NCBI GenBank assembly: GCA_934359185.1
Contig: CAKRLE010000006.1
Coordinates: 62,001 to 126,000, forward strand
Length of the DNA stretch: 64,000 nucleotides
DNA from: an uncultured Lachnospira sp.
GTDB lineage: Bacteria > Bacillota > Clostridia > Lachnospirales > Lachnospiraceae
Direction: 5' to 3'
The stretch's first letter is position 1, and each line of letters starts with the position of its first letter. The notes beneath the pieces were generated by a model, which was given only the letters and a program-made list of their open reading frames with translations, did not search any database and was not told where the DNA came from. The position numbers were made by a program, and so were the translations under genes. Below are positions 43,967 to 53,468 of the stretch, piece after piece.

Positions 43967-45121
43967 ATGACTAATGCAGAAAAAGCACTTGCTCTTCACG
44001 AAGAATGGCAGGGAAAATTCGAGACTACACCTAAGATGAGCATCACTACAAGAGAGGAACTTGCTCTTGCTTACACACCTGGCGTTGCAGAACCATGCAA
44101 AGTAATTGCCCAGGATAAAGAAGCAGCTTATAAGTATACAATCAAGTCTAATACAATAGCTGTTGTGTCTGACGGAAGCGCCGTTCTTGGACTTGGCAAT
44201 ATCGGTGCCCACGCTGCAATGCCTGTTATGGAAGGTAAGGCCGTTCTTTTCAAATCATTTGGCGGAGTTAATGCTGTTCCAATTTGTCTTGACACACAGG
44301 ACACAGAAGAGATTATCAGGACTGTAGTTAATATTGCCCCTGCATTTGGTGGAATTAATCTCGAAGACATATCTGCTCCAAGATGTTTTGAGATTGAAGA
44401 CAGATTAAAGAAGCTCCTTGACATTCCTGTATTCCATGATGACCAGCATGGTACTGCTATCGTTGTATTAGCAGGTATTATCAATGGTCTTAAAGTTACA
44501 GGTAAAAACAAGGAAGACTGCAAGGTAGTTGTCAATGGTGCTGGTTCAGCCGGTGTAGCTATCACTAAGCTTTTACTTACATACGGCTTCAAGCACGTTA
44601 CTATGTGTGACAAGTCAGGTATCCTTTCTAAGTCATCAGAAGGACTTAACTGGATGCAGGAATCAATGATGGATGTTACTAACCTTGAAGGCAGGACAGG
44701 AACGCTTGCCGATGCGCTTAAAGGTGCTGATATATTTGTAGGTGTATCTGCCCCTAATATCGTAACTCCAGAGATGGTTTCATCTATGAACAAGGATTCA
44801 ATCCTTTTTGCAATGGCCAACCCGGTTCCTGAGATTATGCCCGATGCAGCCAAAGCAGCCGGTGCAAGAGTTGTCGGAACAGGACGTTCTGATTTTCCTA
44901 ACCAGGTTAATAATGTTATCGCTTTCCCAGGCATATTCAAGGGTGCTCTTAAAGGACGTGCAACACAGATTACAGAAGATATGAAGCTCGCTGCTGCTCT
45001 TGCTATAGCTAACCTCATACCTGACAGTGAATTATCAGATACTAATATTCTTCCAGAAGCATTTGACCCTAAGGTTACTGATGTTGTATGTCAGGCTGTT
45101 ATGGATCATATTGTTAAGTAA
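43967..45121 (+). CDS. NAD(P)-dependent malic enzyme
   Basis: Malic enzyme turns malate into pyruvate and CO2 with reduction of NAD(P)+. The 384-residue protein is the short bacterial form without the phosphotransacetylase domain. It shows AYTPGVAEPCK (residue about 38), SDGSAVLGLGNIG near 63, PVFHDDQHGTAIV near 155 with metal-binding acidic residues, and the nucleotide-binding VVNGAGSAGVAI near 185. GGAGG lies 13 bases before the ATG; an out-of-frame ATG lies closer and encodes only a few residues. It heads a plus-strand operon with the next two genes (gap of 2 bases). Confidence 0.95.
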   Translation: MTNAEKALALHEEWQGKFETTPKMSITTREELALAYTPGVAEPCKVIAQDKEAAYKYTIKSNTIAVVSDGSAVLGLGNIGAHAAMPVMEGKAVLFKSFGGVNAVPICLDTQDTEEIIRTVVNIAPAFGGINLEDISAPRCFEIEDRLKKLLDIPVFHDDQHGTAIVVLAGIINGLKVTGKNKEDCKVVVNGAGSAGVAITKLLLTYGFKHVTMCDKSGILSKSSEGLNWMQESMMDVTNLEGRTGTLADALKGADIFVGVSAPNIVTPEMVSSMNKDSILFAMANPVPEIMPDAAKAAGARVVGTGRSDFPNQVNNVIAFPGIFKGALKGRATQITEDMKLAAALAIANLIPDSELSDTNILPEAFDPKVTDVVCQAVMDHIVK

Positions 45122-45123
45122 TA

Positions 45124-46014
45124 ATGAGACCTTATTTTTACTCACTAAATGAATATCTGAAAGATACCTATGGTGTCAAAATGTACAAATTAGCCCTGAA
45201 CGGTGGGATGACATGTCCCAACCGTGATGGGCTAATTGATACAAGAGGATGTATCTTCTGCAGCGCCGGTGGTTCCGGAGACTTTGCCAATAATGACATA
45301 GAAGCAGCCAAAAAACTTGTAAGCAGCAAATACACCGGCAATGACTATATAGCATATTTCCAGTCATACACCAACACTTATGCCTCTGTTGAATACCTTA
45401 AGAATCTTTACACACCATGTATAATGCGTGATGACATACGAATCCTGTCTATTGCGACAAGACCTGACTGCCTCAGTGATGAGTGCATTGAATTACTTGC
45501 CAGATTAAACATGATTAAACCTGTCTGGGTTGAACTTGGTCTTCAGACTATTAATCCAGATACGGCAGATTTTATAAGACGTGGATATACGCTTGACATA
45601 TATGACAAAGCTGTCTTAAAATTACGTGCAGCAGGCATATACACAATTGTCCATATGATTGTAGGTCTTCCCGGCGAAGACATTAACGACTATCTTGCTA
45701 CAGCCCGTTACATCGCCAGTTCAGGTGCAGACGGAATCAAGATAGCGCTTCTGCATGTTCTTAAAGGAACTGACCTTGCAGATTATTATTACAGCAATAC
45801 ATTTAATACATTAAGCATGGATGAATACATACACATCCTCGGCAATATTATAGAAGTTCTTCCTAAAGATATGGCAATCCACCGTCTCACTGGTGACGGA
45901 CCTAAAAATCTACTAATATCGCCCACATGGAGTGCCAACAAAAAGCTTGTTTACAATAGTATCATCAAATATTTTAAAGAAGCACAGATTTATCAGGGGA
46001 GATTATACCAATGA
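45124..46014 (+). CDS. Radical SAM protein of the TIGR01212/YhcC family
   Basis: The 296-residue protein has LNGGMTCPNRDG and RGCIFCSAGGSGDF near residue 30-55, an unusual cysteine arrangement (C-x12-C-x2-C) typical of this radical SAM subfamily, then LGLQTINPDTADFIRRGY and a HMIVGLPGED segment. The reaction and substrate are not known; related proteins have been linked to tRNA or small-molecule modification by context only. It begins 2 bases after the malic enzyme and overlaps the next gene by 4 bases (ATGA), so the three are co-translated. Confidence 0.9.
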   Translation: MRPYFYSLNEYLKDTYGVKMYKLALNGGMTCPNRDGLIDTRGCIFCSAGGSGDFANNDIEAAKKLVSSKYTGNDYIAYFQSYTNTYASVEYLKNLYTPCIMRDDIRILSIATRPDCLSDECIELLARLNMIKPVWVELGLQTINPDTADFIRRGYTLDIYDKAVLKLRAAGIYTIVHMIVGLPGEDINDYLATARYIASSGADGIKIALLHVLKGTDLADYYYSNTFNTLSMDEYIHILGNIIEVLPKDMAIHRLTGDGPKNLLISPTWSANKKLVYNSIIKYFKEAQIYQGRLYQ

Positions 46015-46526
46015 ACACAGACTCAACAACATTATATAAATTAATGATAATGTATATGCTCAACAGAGTTAATTTTCCGCTCTCTAACAGCCAGATATCA
46101 GAATTCATGTTAGAAAAGCAGTATACAAATTATTTTACTCTGCAGGAGGTTATTAACAGCCTTGTATCTGATGGCTTCTTATCTGTTGTATCGTACCGCA
46201 ACAGCACGCAGTACAAGCTCACATCTGAAGGCACGGAGACGATAGGATTTTTCTACACTAAGATTTCCCAGAGCATAAGGGATGATATAGATGATTATAT
46301 CAAAGCAAATAAATACGAATTAAAATGTGAAGTCGGAACAACTGCTGATTACTACAGAAACACTAACGGCGATTACACCGTCCACTGCCAGGTCAAAGAA
46401 GGCGATGCAACTCTGATTGAACTTAATGTATCAGTTCCAATCGAGCAGCTCGCTGACAAAATGTGTTCTAACTGGAAGGAAGCCAGCCAGGATATATATG
46501 ATTTCGTGATTCATAAGATGATGTAA
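46011..46526 (+). CDS. DUF4364-family winged-helix-like protein
   Basis: The 171-residue protein begins with a helix-rich segment (residues 10-75) whose pattern (LNRVNFPLSNSQISEFML, then YFTLQEVINSLVSDGFL and a beta wing SYRNSTQYKLT) resembles a winged-helix DNA-binding domain. The rest is a mixed alpha/beta domain. DUF4364 proteins are common in Clostridia and their role is unknown; a regulatory role is plausible. It overlaps the radical SAM gene by 4 bases and is followed by a strong terminator. Confidence 0.85.
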   Translation: MNTDSTTLYKLMIMYMLNRVNFPLSNSQISEFMLEKQYTNYFTLQEVINSLVSDGFLSVVSYRNSTQYKLTSEGTETIGFFYTKISQSIRDDIDDYIKANKYELKCEVGTTADYYRNTNGDYTVHCQVKEGDATLIELNVSVPIEQLADKMCSNWKEASQDIYDFVIHKMM

Positions 46527-46530
46527 AAAC

Positions 46531-46580
46531 GACCATGCTTTTGAGGCACTAAGATGTCCCTCAAGGCATGGTCATTTTTT
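46531..46580 (+). terminator. Rho-independent terminator of the malic enzyme operon
   Basis: GACCATGC (46531-46538) pairs with GCATGGTC (46566-46573), with an inner TTGAGG/CCTCAA stem. Six Ts follow on the plus strand. Confidence 0.9.
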
Positions 46581-46596
46581 AAGATTGCAAATCTGA

Positions 46597-46627
46597 TAAA
46601 AGTCCTGTCTTAATTGCAGGGCTTTTA
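46597..46627 (-). terminator. Rho-independent terminator of the tig-engB cluster
   Basis: TAAAAGTCCTG pairs with CAGGGCTTTTA with one mismatch, followed on the minus strand by TCAGATTTGC. It lies 19 bases past the engB stop and faces the plus-strand terminator at 46531-46580. Confidence 0.7.
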
Positions 46628-46645
46628 TCTAAATGATAGTTTATT

Positions 46646-47242
46646 TTATTGTTCTTCTGGCAGGACATAACTGTCAACTATCTGCCAGAGCTTATCAATA
46701 TTCTGCTTAGTCTCAGACGACACTGCTATTATCGTATCCTCAGGCTGTAATCCAAGTCCAGTCTTGACAGCTTTCACATGCTTGTCAATCTGGCTTCGTT
46801 TAAGCTTATCCAGCTTGGTAGCTATAATAACCGGTCTGTATCCATTGGCAACAATCCAGTCATACATCATCTTATCATTGGCTGATGGATCATGTCTTAT
46901 ATCTATAAGAAGAAATACCTGCTTTAGCTGTGTTGATTTTTTCAGGTATCTTTCTACCATCTTACCCCATTTTTCTTTGACAGACTGGGATACATTGGCA
47001 TATCCATATCCTGGAAGGTCGACAAGATACATTGCATCATTAATATTGTAGTAGTTGATTGTCTGTGTTTTACCCGGCTGGCTCGATATTCTCGCATATG
47101 ACTTTCTATTCATAAGTGCATTGATAAGAGATGATTTGCCGACATTAGATTTGCCCGCAAATGCAACCTCTGGAAGCTCTGTCTCTGGCACTGTGCTTGT
47201 TATACCTATGACTATGTCCAGATTAACCTTTTTAATAACCAT
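46646..47242 (-). CDS. engB: Ribosome biogenesis GTPase YsxC/EngB
   Basis: The 198-residue GTPase has G1 GKSNVGKSS near residue 30, G3 DLPGYG, and G4 TKLDK, all intact. It assists large-subunit ribosome assembly. The start ATG at 47242 was chosen over an upstream GTG, which lies within the ribosome-site region. It is the last gene of tig-clpP-clpX-lon-engB, 32 bases past lon, an order found across Firmicutes. Confidence 0.95.
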   Translation of the reverse strand: MVIKKVNLDIVIGITSTVPETELPEVAFAGKSNVGKSSLINALMNRKSYARISSQPGKTQTINYYNINDAMYLVDLPGYGYANVSQSVKEKWGKMVERYLKKSTQLKQVFLLIDIRHDPSANDKMMYDWIVANGYRPVIIATKLDKLKRSQIDKHVKAVKTGLGLQPEDTIIAVSSETKQNIDKLWQIVDSYVLPEEQ

Positions 47243-47274
47243 TAAATCCACCCTTCTACTCTTTACAAGATATT

Positions 47275-49620
47275 CTACTCAACAGGTTTTGCAAGTGCAG
47301 TCTTTAATACCTGCTTCATATCGCTGGCATAGACAATCTCCATGCCGCCTGTTATCTCCTCATCCAGCTCTGCAACATCTGCCTTGTTCTTATCTGGGAC
47401 TATAACCGTCTTAACACCAGCAGTCTTAGCAGCAAGAAGCTTTTCTTTCAGCCCGCCTATAGGAAGCACTCTTCCACGCAAAGTGACCTCTCCTGTCATA
47501 GCAACATCGGAACGGACCGGAATACCTGTCACTGCCGAAAAAATTGCTGTAGACATTGTAACACCAGCAGACGGACCATCCTTAGGGACAGCTCCCTCTG
47601 GAATATGTATGTGTACAACATTATTATCAAAGAAATCATCTTCAACCTTATATGGCGCCTTGCCAACGATTGAACGCACATATGTAAGCGATATACGTGC
47701 TGATTCCTTCATGACATCTCCCATCTTACCAGTAAGTATAAGCGAATCTTTACCCGGCATGGTGTTAACTTCTATCTCAAGAGTATCACCGCCAACCGAT
47801 GTCCACGCAAGACCTCTTACAATTCCCACATCATCATGTGAGTTAATCTTATCCTGTGTGTATTTAGCCTTGCCGAGATAATCTGCAATATTTTTGCCAG
47901 TGATGGATATTTTTCTGGCTCCATGCTGTATGCCTTCACCATCATACAGTTCTCTTAGAACTTTTCTGCATACCTTGGCTATATTTCTCTCAAGATTACG
48001 CACTCCGGCTTCTCTTGTGTATCCATCAATTATTTTGCTGACTGCACTGTCAGAAAAACTTATATCTGACTTTGCAAGGCCATTTTTCTTAATCTGCTTG
48101 GCAACAAGATGTTCCTTTGCAATATGCATCTTCTCATTCTTAGTGTAACTGCCGACCTCTATAATCTCCATTCTGTCAAGAAGAGGTCTGCTTACATCAG
48201 AAATGTCATTAGCGGTAGCTATGAATAATACCTGCGACAAATCTGTTGGAAGTTCCACATAATGGTCGATAAATCTCTTGTTCTGCTCTCCGTCAAGAAC
48301 CTCAAGCAGGGCAGATGCTGTATCAGAACGATAATCACTGCTGACCTTATCAATCTCATCGAGAAGCATAAGAGGATTCTTCACGCCAGCTTTCTTAATT
48401 CCGTCTATAATTCTTCCCGGCATTGCACCGACATATGTCTTTCTGTGGCCTCTTATCTCAGCCTCATCCCTGACGCCTCCAAGGCACACTCTGACATACT
48501 TCTTATTAAGGGCATCTGCAACACTTCGCGCAATGCTTGTCTTACCAGTTCCCGGAGGTCCTACAAGACATATGATAGGGGCATCTGACGCATCTGTCAC
48601 ATTTCTTACAGTAAGAGCTTCCAAGATTCTTTCTTTAATTTTAGTCATTCCATAATGATCTCTGTCAAGAACCCTGCTGGCATTATCAATATCTTTGTTA
48701 TCCTCACTGCAATTATCCCATGGAAGAGATAGAAGCGTCTCTATATATCCACGTTCAACATTTGCCTCAGACGAACCACCTGTAATAGCCCTGAAACGTT
48801 TGATTTCTTTGCGTATGCTATCCTTTATCTCATCAGATGCATTAAGCTTTTCAAGCTTCTCAACGTACTCATCTGATTCAGATGCAATACTGTCAGTGCC
48901 ATCAAGCTCCTGGCTTAAAACCTTCATCTGTTCACGGAGTATATACTCCTTCTGATTCTGTTCAACCTTATCCCTTACTTTTACAGCAAGTTCCTCTTTT
49001 ATTCTGAAAATGTTGATTTCCTCAGTAATGTACTCTACTATCTTATGATAGAACTGTTCAATATCATCCAGCTCAAGAAATTCCTGCCTTACATAGTATG
49101 GCATTGGATAATCTGCAGCCATCTTCATCATTAATGCAGCGGCATCTTCCATCCGCATCCATTTTTTGAGCATATCTTTATTGAGATTGGCATTCAGCGC
49201 TCCTATCTGCCTGATGACCTCTCTAAGACCCATAACCATAGCTTTAGAAGTGTATTTGTCTGGTTCCTCTATCCACTCATCCGAAGTCTCTACATTAGCT
49301 ACAAATCCAGCTTCTGTATCACCTATATATCGTGCTGTCGCTTTCTTCTTGCCCTCAACCTGGACACGGTATATATTATCAGGCAGCTTGGCAACCTGTG
49401 TGATAACTGCAACTGTTCCAGTCTCATACAAATCTTCTGCCTTAGGTTCTGCAGTTTCATAATCTTTCTGCGCTGCAAGGAAAATCTTCTGGTTATCAGA
49501 AGCCAGTGCTTTCTCCAGTGCCTTTATAGAACATTTTCTGCTTATATCAAAATGTATGACCATGTCAGGTAACACGGTCATACTTCTCAATGCAATAGCA
49601 GGTAAAATTAATATTTCCAT
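47275..49620 (-). CDS. lon: ATP-dependent protease Lon
   Basis: Lon degrades misfolded and regulatory proteins. The 781-residue LonA has an N-terminal substrate-recognition domain and a coiled coil (residues 1-305), an AAA+ module with Walker A GPPGTGKTS near residue 355 and Walker B LLDEIDK, and a C-terminal serine-lysine protease domain with PKDGPSAGVTM near residue 680. The catalytic Ser and Lys (following GLKEK) are present. The start has GGAGG. It lies 23 bases past clpX. Confidence 0.97.
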   Translation of the reverse strand: MEILILPAIALRSMTVLPDMVIHFDISRKCSIKALEKALASDNQKIFLAAQKDYETAEPKAEDLYETGTVAVITQVAKLPDNIYRVQVEGKKKATARYIGDTEAGFVANVETSDEWIEEPDKYTSKAMVMGLREVIRQIGALNANLNKDMLKKWMRMEDAAALMMKMAADYPMPYYVRQEFLELDDIEQFYHKIVEYITEEINIFRIKEELAVKVRDKVEQNQKEYILREQMKVLSQELDGTDSIASESDEYVEKLEKLNASDEIKDSIRKEIKRFRAITGGSSEANVERGYIETLLSLPWDNCSEDNKDIDNASRVLDRDHYGMTKIKERILEALTVRNVTDASDAPIICLVGPPGTGKTSIARSVADALNKKYVRVCLGGVRDEAEIRGHRKTYVGAMPGRIIDGIKKAGVKNPLMLLDEIDKVSSDYRSDTASALLEVLDGEQNKRFIDHYVELPTDLSQVLFIATANDISDVSRPLLDRMEIIEVGSYTKNEKMHIAKEHLVAKQIKKNGLAKSDISFSDSAVSKIIDGYTREAGVRNLERNIAKVCRKVLRELYDGEGIQHGARKISITGKNIADYLGKAKYTQDKINSHDDVGIVRGLAWTSVGGDTLEIEVNTMPGKDSLILTGKMGDVMKESARISLTYVRSIVGKAPYKVEDDFFDNNVVHIHIPEGAVPKDGPSAGVTMSTAIFSAVTGIPVRSDVAMTGEVTLRGRVLPIGGLKEKLLAAKTAGVKTVIVPDKNKADVAELDEEITGGMEIVYASDMKQVLKTALAKPVE

Positions 49621-49643
49621 ATTAATCCTCCATATGCTAAATA

Positions 49644-50915
49644 TTACTCAGCCTTTTTGACAACGTCTTTTCTATACTCAATAACAGGCTTAGCTGTACC
49701 ATCAACAGCTTCTTTAGTGATGATACATTTGGCGATAGTATCATCTGATGGTATTGTATACATAATATCATTCATGACAGACTCGAGAATTGAGCGAAGT
49801 CCTCTTGCACCTGTCTTTCTCTCAAAACTCTTTCTGGCAACCTCTGTCAATGCGTCATCTGTAAACTCAAGCTCAACCTCATCAAGCGAGAACAATGCTT
49901 TGTACTGCTTAACAATAGCATTCTTAGGCTCCTTTAATATACGCACAAGTGCTTCCTCGTCAAGCGAATCAAGCGATACAACAACTGGAACTCTTCCAAC
50001 AAACTCTGGTATAAGACCAAATTTGATAAGATCCTGTGGGAGAACCTGCGCAAACATCTCTCCTACCTCTGCATCTTTCTTTTCTTTAACTTCCGCATTA
50101 AAGCCTATAGAACTCTTATCCATTCTCGACTCTATAATCTTCTCTAATCCATCAAATGCGCCACCGCATATAAATAATATATTAGTTGTATCAATCGGGA
50201 TAAGTTCCTGCTGTGGATGCTTTCTGCCACCCTGTGGTGGTACAGATGCAACAGTACCTTCAAGTATCTTAAGAAGCGCCTGCTGGACACCTTCTCCTGA
50301 TACATCCCTTGTTATTGATACATTCTCTGATTTCTTTGTAATCTTATCTATCTCATCAATATAGATTATTCCATATTGAGCTTTTTCAATATCATAGTCT
50401 GCTGCCTGAATAACCTTCAAAAGTATATTCTCAACATCCTCACCTACATATCCTGCCTCTGTAAGAGTTGTGGCATCTGCGATTGCAAATGGCACATTAA
50501 GTATTCTCGCAAGATTCTGTGCAAGAAATGTCTTACCTGAACCTGTTGGACCAAGCATAAGGATATTACTCTTGGCGAGCTCTACATCAACTTTCTTTCC
50601 TGACAGTATTCTCTTATAATGATTATATACAGCAACAGCCAGCACCTTCTTAGCCGCATCCTGACCTACCACGTAATCGTCAAGAAACTCTTTAATTTCC
50701 TTAGGTTTAAGAAGATTAATGTCTAACTGCACATCATCTAAATCCTCGGCATCGTCATCTGCAAGAAGCTCTTCATCAAGAATCTCTCCACAAAGAGATA
50801 CGCACTCATCACATATGTATACTCCATTAGGACCAGCAATAAGCTTTTTTACTTTGTCCTGTGTCTTATTACAGAATGAGCATTTTAACTTCTCATCAAT
50901 ATTCTTCCCTGCCAT
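49644..50915 (-). CDS. clpX: ClpXP unfoldase subunit ClpX
   Basis: The 423-residue ATPase has an N-terminal zinc finger ([22 protein letters not shown], residues 12-40), Walker [13 protein letters not shown] near 120, Walker [11 protein letters not shown], and the ClpP-binding IGF-like loop SSIGFNAEV near 270. It unfolds substrates and feeds them to ClpP, encoded directly upstream. A hairpin terminator-like structure lies between clpP and clpX (50931-50965). Confidence 0.97.
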   Translation of the reverse strand: MAGKNIDEKLKCSFCNKTQDKVKKLIAGPNGVYICDECVSLCGEILDEELLADDDAEDLDDVQLDINLLKPKEIKEFLDDYVVGQDAAKKVLAVAVYNHYKRILSGKKVDVELAKSNILMLGPTGSGKTFLAQNLARILNVPFAIADATTLTEAGYVGEDVENILLKVIQAADYDIEKAQYGIIYIDEIDKITKKSENVSITRDVSGEGVQQALLKILEGTVASVPPQGGRKHPQQELIPIDTTNILFICGGAFDGLEKIIESRMDKSSIGFNAEVKEKKDAEVGEMFAQVLPQDLIKFGLIPEFVGRVPVVVSLDSLDEEALVRILKEPKNAIVKQYKALFSLDEVELEFTDDALTEVARKSFERKTGARGLRSILESVMNDIMYTIPSDDTIAKCIITKEAVDGTAKPVIEYRKDVVKKAE

Positions 50916-50930
50916 ATATACCTACTTTCC

Positions 50931-50965
50931 AAAAATGGCTGCCACATATCAAATACGTGACAGCC
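50931..50965 (-). terminator. Intercistronic hairpin between clpP and clpX
   Basis: GGCTGCCAC (50937-50945) pairs with GTGACAGCC (50957-50965) with one mismatch; on the minus strand it is followed by ATTTTTGG. It could terminate some transcripts so that ClpP is made in excess over ClpX. Confidence 0.65.
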
Positions 50966-50984
50966 CTAAATTCATAATCTAATC

Positions 50985-51566
50985 TTATCTCTTCTCAACT
51001 ATGCTGTCAATCAAGCCATATGCCAATGCTTCCTGAGCTGTCATATAGTTATCACGCTCTGTATCACGAGCAATTTCTTCTACTGACTTACCAGTATTAG
51101 CTGCAAGAATCTCATTTAACTTATTTCTAGTCTTTAAAATGTTCTCGGCAACGATACGAATCTCAGTTTCCTGACCTCTCGCTCCACCTGATGGCTGATG
51201 AATCATAATCTCTGCATTAGGTAAAGCCATTCTCTTGCCTTTAGCACCACCTGATAAAAGGAATGCACCCATACTTGCTGCCATACCCATACATATAGTA
51301 GAAACATCACACTTAATATACTGCATAGTATCATATATGGCAAAGCCTGCAGAAACAGAACCACCCGGACTATTAATATAAAGATGAATATCCTTGCCTG
51401 GATCTTCTGCTTCAAGGAATAACATCTGTGCTACTATTATGTTAGCTGATACATCTGTAACTTCCTCTCCAAGAAAGATAATTCTATCCTTTAAAAGTCT
51501 TGAATATATGTCGTAAGATCTCTCTCCACGACTTGTCTGTTCTATGACATAAGGTACTAAACTCAT
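50985..51566 (-). CDS. clpP: ATP-dependent Clp protease proteolytic subunit
   Basis: The 193-residue serine protease has the catalytic serine in [11 protein letters not shown] near residue 97, His in IMIHQPSGG near 122, and Asp in RDTERDNYM near 171. It forms two heptameric rings that work with ClpX or other ATPases. It lies between trigger factor and clpX, the usual order. Length matches the family after the normal short propeptide. Confidence 0.97.
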   Translation of the reverse strand: MSLVPYVIEQTSRGERSYDIYSRLLKDRIIFLGEEVTDVSANIIVAQMLFLEAEDPGKDIHLYINSPGGSVSAGFAIYDTMQYIKCDVSTICMGMAASMGAFLLSGGAKGKRMALPNAEIMIHQPSGGARGQETEIRIVAENILKTRNKLNEILAANTGKSVEEIARDTERDNYMTAQEALAYGLIDSIVEKR

Positions 51567-51615
51567 ACACTCACCTTGCCTTTCACTTATTATGACTTAA
51601 TCTCAATTATGCTGA

Positions 51616-52905
51616 TTACTTCTCAACTACGCTTGAAACAATAAGCTCAACAGCCTTCTGAATTGCAATATCATCTCTCATCTGTGCTGCTTCCTTGTCG
51701 CCCATGAACTCTTTAATCTGAGCAACTTCCATCTTATACATATCAGCCATCTTCTGAAGCTCTGCCTCGAACTCTTCATCAGAAACTGTTATATTCTCTG
51801 CCTTAGCAACTGCCTCAAGAACAAGACTATTCTTGATTCTCTTCTCTGCCTCTGGCTTCATATCTTCAACAATCTTATCTGCTGTAAGACCTGTATACTT
51901 GAAGTACATATCTAATGAAAGACCCTGCTGCTGTAATCTCTGTGCAAAATCCTCAGCCATTCTTGTAACCTGTGTATCAATCATAGCCTGTGGAATATCC
52001 ATCTTAGAATCAGCTACAATCTTGTCGATAGCCTCAGCCTCTTTCTTAGACTTAGCTTCTGCTGCCTTACGCTCTGCTATTTTATTCTTAAGGTCTGCTT
52101 TATATTCATCAAGTGTATCAAAATCTGATACATCCTGAGCGAAATCATCATCTAAATCAGGAAGCTGCTTTTCCTTGATTTCCTTAATAGAAACCTTGAA
52201 TGTAGCTGGCTTACCCTTTAATTCTTCAGCATGGTATTCCTCTGGGAATGTAACATTAATCTCTTTCTCATCACCAATATTCATGCCGATAAGCTGATCC
52301 TCAAAGTTGTCGATAAATGAATGTGATCCAATTGTAAGTGGATAGTTCTCACCCTTACCACCATCAAATGCAACACCATCAACAAATCCCTCGAAATCGA
52401 TAACTGTCATATCGCCATCTTTAACTGGTCTGTCTTCGATTGCAACTGTTCTTGAATTCTGCTCTGCAACTTTCTTTAATTCTTCTTCAACATCTGCATC
52501 TGAAGCTTCTGTATCAACCTTAGCTACCTCAACGCCCTTGTAGTTACCAAGCTCAACCTCTGGTCTTACTGCAACTTCTGCTTCAAATACGAAAGGCTTA
52601 CCCTTCTCTAACTGTGTAACAGTAATCTTAGGCTGTGAAACGATATCAAGTTCGCTCTCTACGCAAGCCTTTGCATAGGCATCAGGAATAATTGCATTAG
52701 CTGCATCCTCAAAGAATACTTCCTGTCCATAGAGCTGCTCAATCATCTTACGTGGAGCCTTGCCCTTTCTGAATCCAGGCACGTTAATCTTGTTCTTGCT
52801 CTTATTATATGCAGTGTTAAGACCTGCCTCAAACTCATCAGCAGCAGCCTCAATCACAAGCTTAACCATATTCTTCTCTTCTAACTGTTCAACTTTGAAA
52901 CTCAT
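51616..52905 (-). CDS. tig: Trigger factor, ribosome-associated chaperone
   Basis: The 429-residue protein has an N-terminal ribosome-binding domain with the signature PGFRKGKAPRKMI near residue 43, a middle peptidyl-prolyl isomerase (FKBP) domain (about 160-245), and a long helical C-terminal cage. It folds nascent chains. The start follows GGAGG and a good promoter lies at 52985-53014. It heads tig-clpP-clpX-lon-engB. Confidence 0.97.
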   Translation of the reverse strand: MSFKVEQLEEKNMVKLVIEAAADEFEAGLNTAYNKSKNKINVPGFRKGKAPRKMIEQLYGQEVFFEDAANAIIPDAYAKACVESELDIVSQPKITVTQLEKGKPFVFEAEVAVRPEVELGNYKGVEVAKVDTEASDADVEEELKKVAEQNSRTVAIEDRPVKDGDMTVIDFEGFVDGVAFDGGKGENYPLTIGSHSFIDNFEDQLIGMNIGDEKEINVTFPEEYHAEELKGKPATFKVSIKEIKEKQLPDLDDDFAQDVSDFDTLDEYKADLKNKIAERKAAEAKSKKEAEAIDKIVADSKMDIPQAMIDTQVTRMAEDFAQRLQQQGLSLDMYFKYTGLTADKIVEDMKPEAEKRIKNSLVLEAVAKAENITVSDEEFEAELQKMADMYKMEVAQIKEFMGDKEAAQMRDDIAIQKAVELIVSSVVEK

Positions 52906-52984
52906 TATTAAATCCTCCCTGTTTCCATCTATGCAAAGGATTATGTATCATGTATAAACCTTTACAACCGTACATACGTTGTAG

Positions 52985-53014
52985 ATTATAGCATATGAAA
53001 TATAATGTTGCCAA
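52985..53014 (-). promoter_or_regulatory. Sigma-A promoter of tig operon
   Basis: On the minus strand: -35 TTGGCA (53014-53009), 18-bp spacer, -10 TATAAT (52990-52985). The leader of about 75 bases carries an imperfect inverted repeat ACAAC..GTTGT near 52964-52982. Confidence 0.75.
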
Positions 53015-53052
53015 CTATTTTTTATAAAATATTCATTAAATATCTTGACACA

Positions 53053-53084
53053 AAAAGACAGCACCACCACGGATGCTGCCTTTT
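53053..53084 (-). terminator. Rho-independent terminator of SASP gene
   Basis: AAAAGACAGCA (53053-53063) pairs with TGCTGCCTTTT (53074-53084) with one mismatch. On the minus strand it is followed by TGTGTC after the U-rich stem end. Confidence 0.75.
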
Positions 53085-53119
53085 GTAATACTATATGATA
53101 ATTAATCTCTCCAGAGCGA

Positions 53120-53338
53120 CTAGTTACCTGAGCTCATCTGCTCTTCCTGCTTTCTGATCATCTTCTTAACCATGTTACCGCCTACAGAACCTGCCTCGGC
53201 TGAAGTAAGGTCACCATTGTAACCATCCTTTAAGTTAACACCTATCTCTGATGCAACTTCCATCTTAAATCTGTCAAGAGCACCCTGTGCCTGTTTCTTA
53301 GTCTTGCTTGAATTACTACTTGAATTTGAATTTGCCAT
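53120..53338 (-). CDS. Alpha/beta-type small acid-soluble spore protein
   Basis: The 72-residue protein binds and protects spore DNA. It has ALDRFKMEVASEIGVNL with the EVASE germination-protease site, then GDLTSAEAGSVGGNMVKKMI, both family hallmarks. The N-terminal Ser/Asn-rich tail is short. The start at 53338 follows GGAGATG; the longer frame start at 53374 has no site. It is monocistronic with its own terminator. Its presence suggests the organism or its recent ancestors form spores. I could not identify a sigma-G promoter. Confidence 0.93.
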   Translation of the reverse strand: MANSNSSSNSSKTKKQAQGALDRFKMEVASEIGVNLKDGYNGDLTSAEAGSVGGNMVKKMIRKQEEQMSSGN

Positions 53339-53468
53339 AATAACATCTCCATTCTTAATCATATTGAACAGCACGGCAATGGATTCTTCTCCCTGTAAAA
53401 GCCGTTTGTTTAAGCTGTTCTGATGTTATTATGTTCATTATACGATACTATATGAGTGGTAATATATG

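Noticed and set aside
44128..45018. 296-residue minus-strand frame
   Set aside because: It is the complement of the malic enzyme gene, which has full catalytic motifs.
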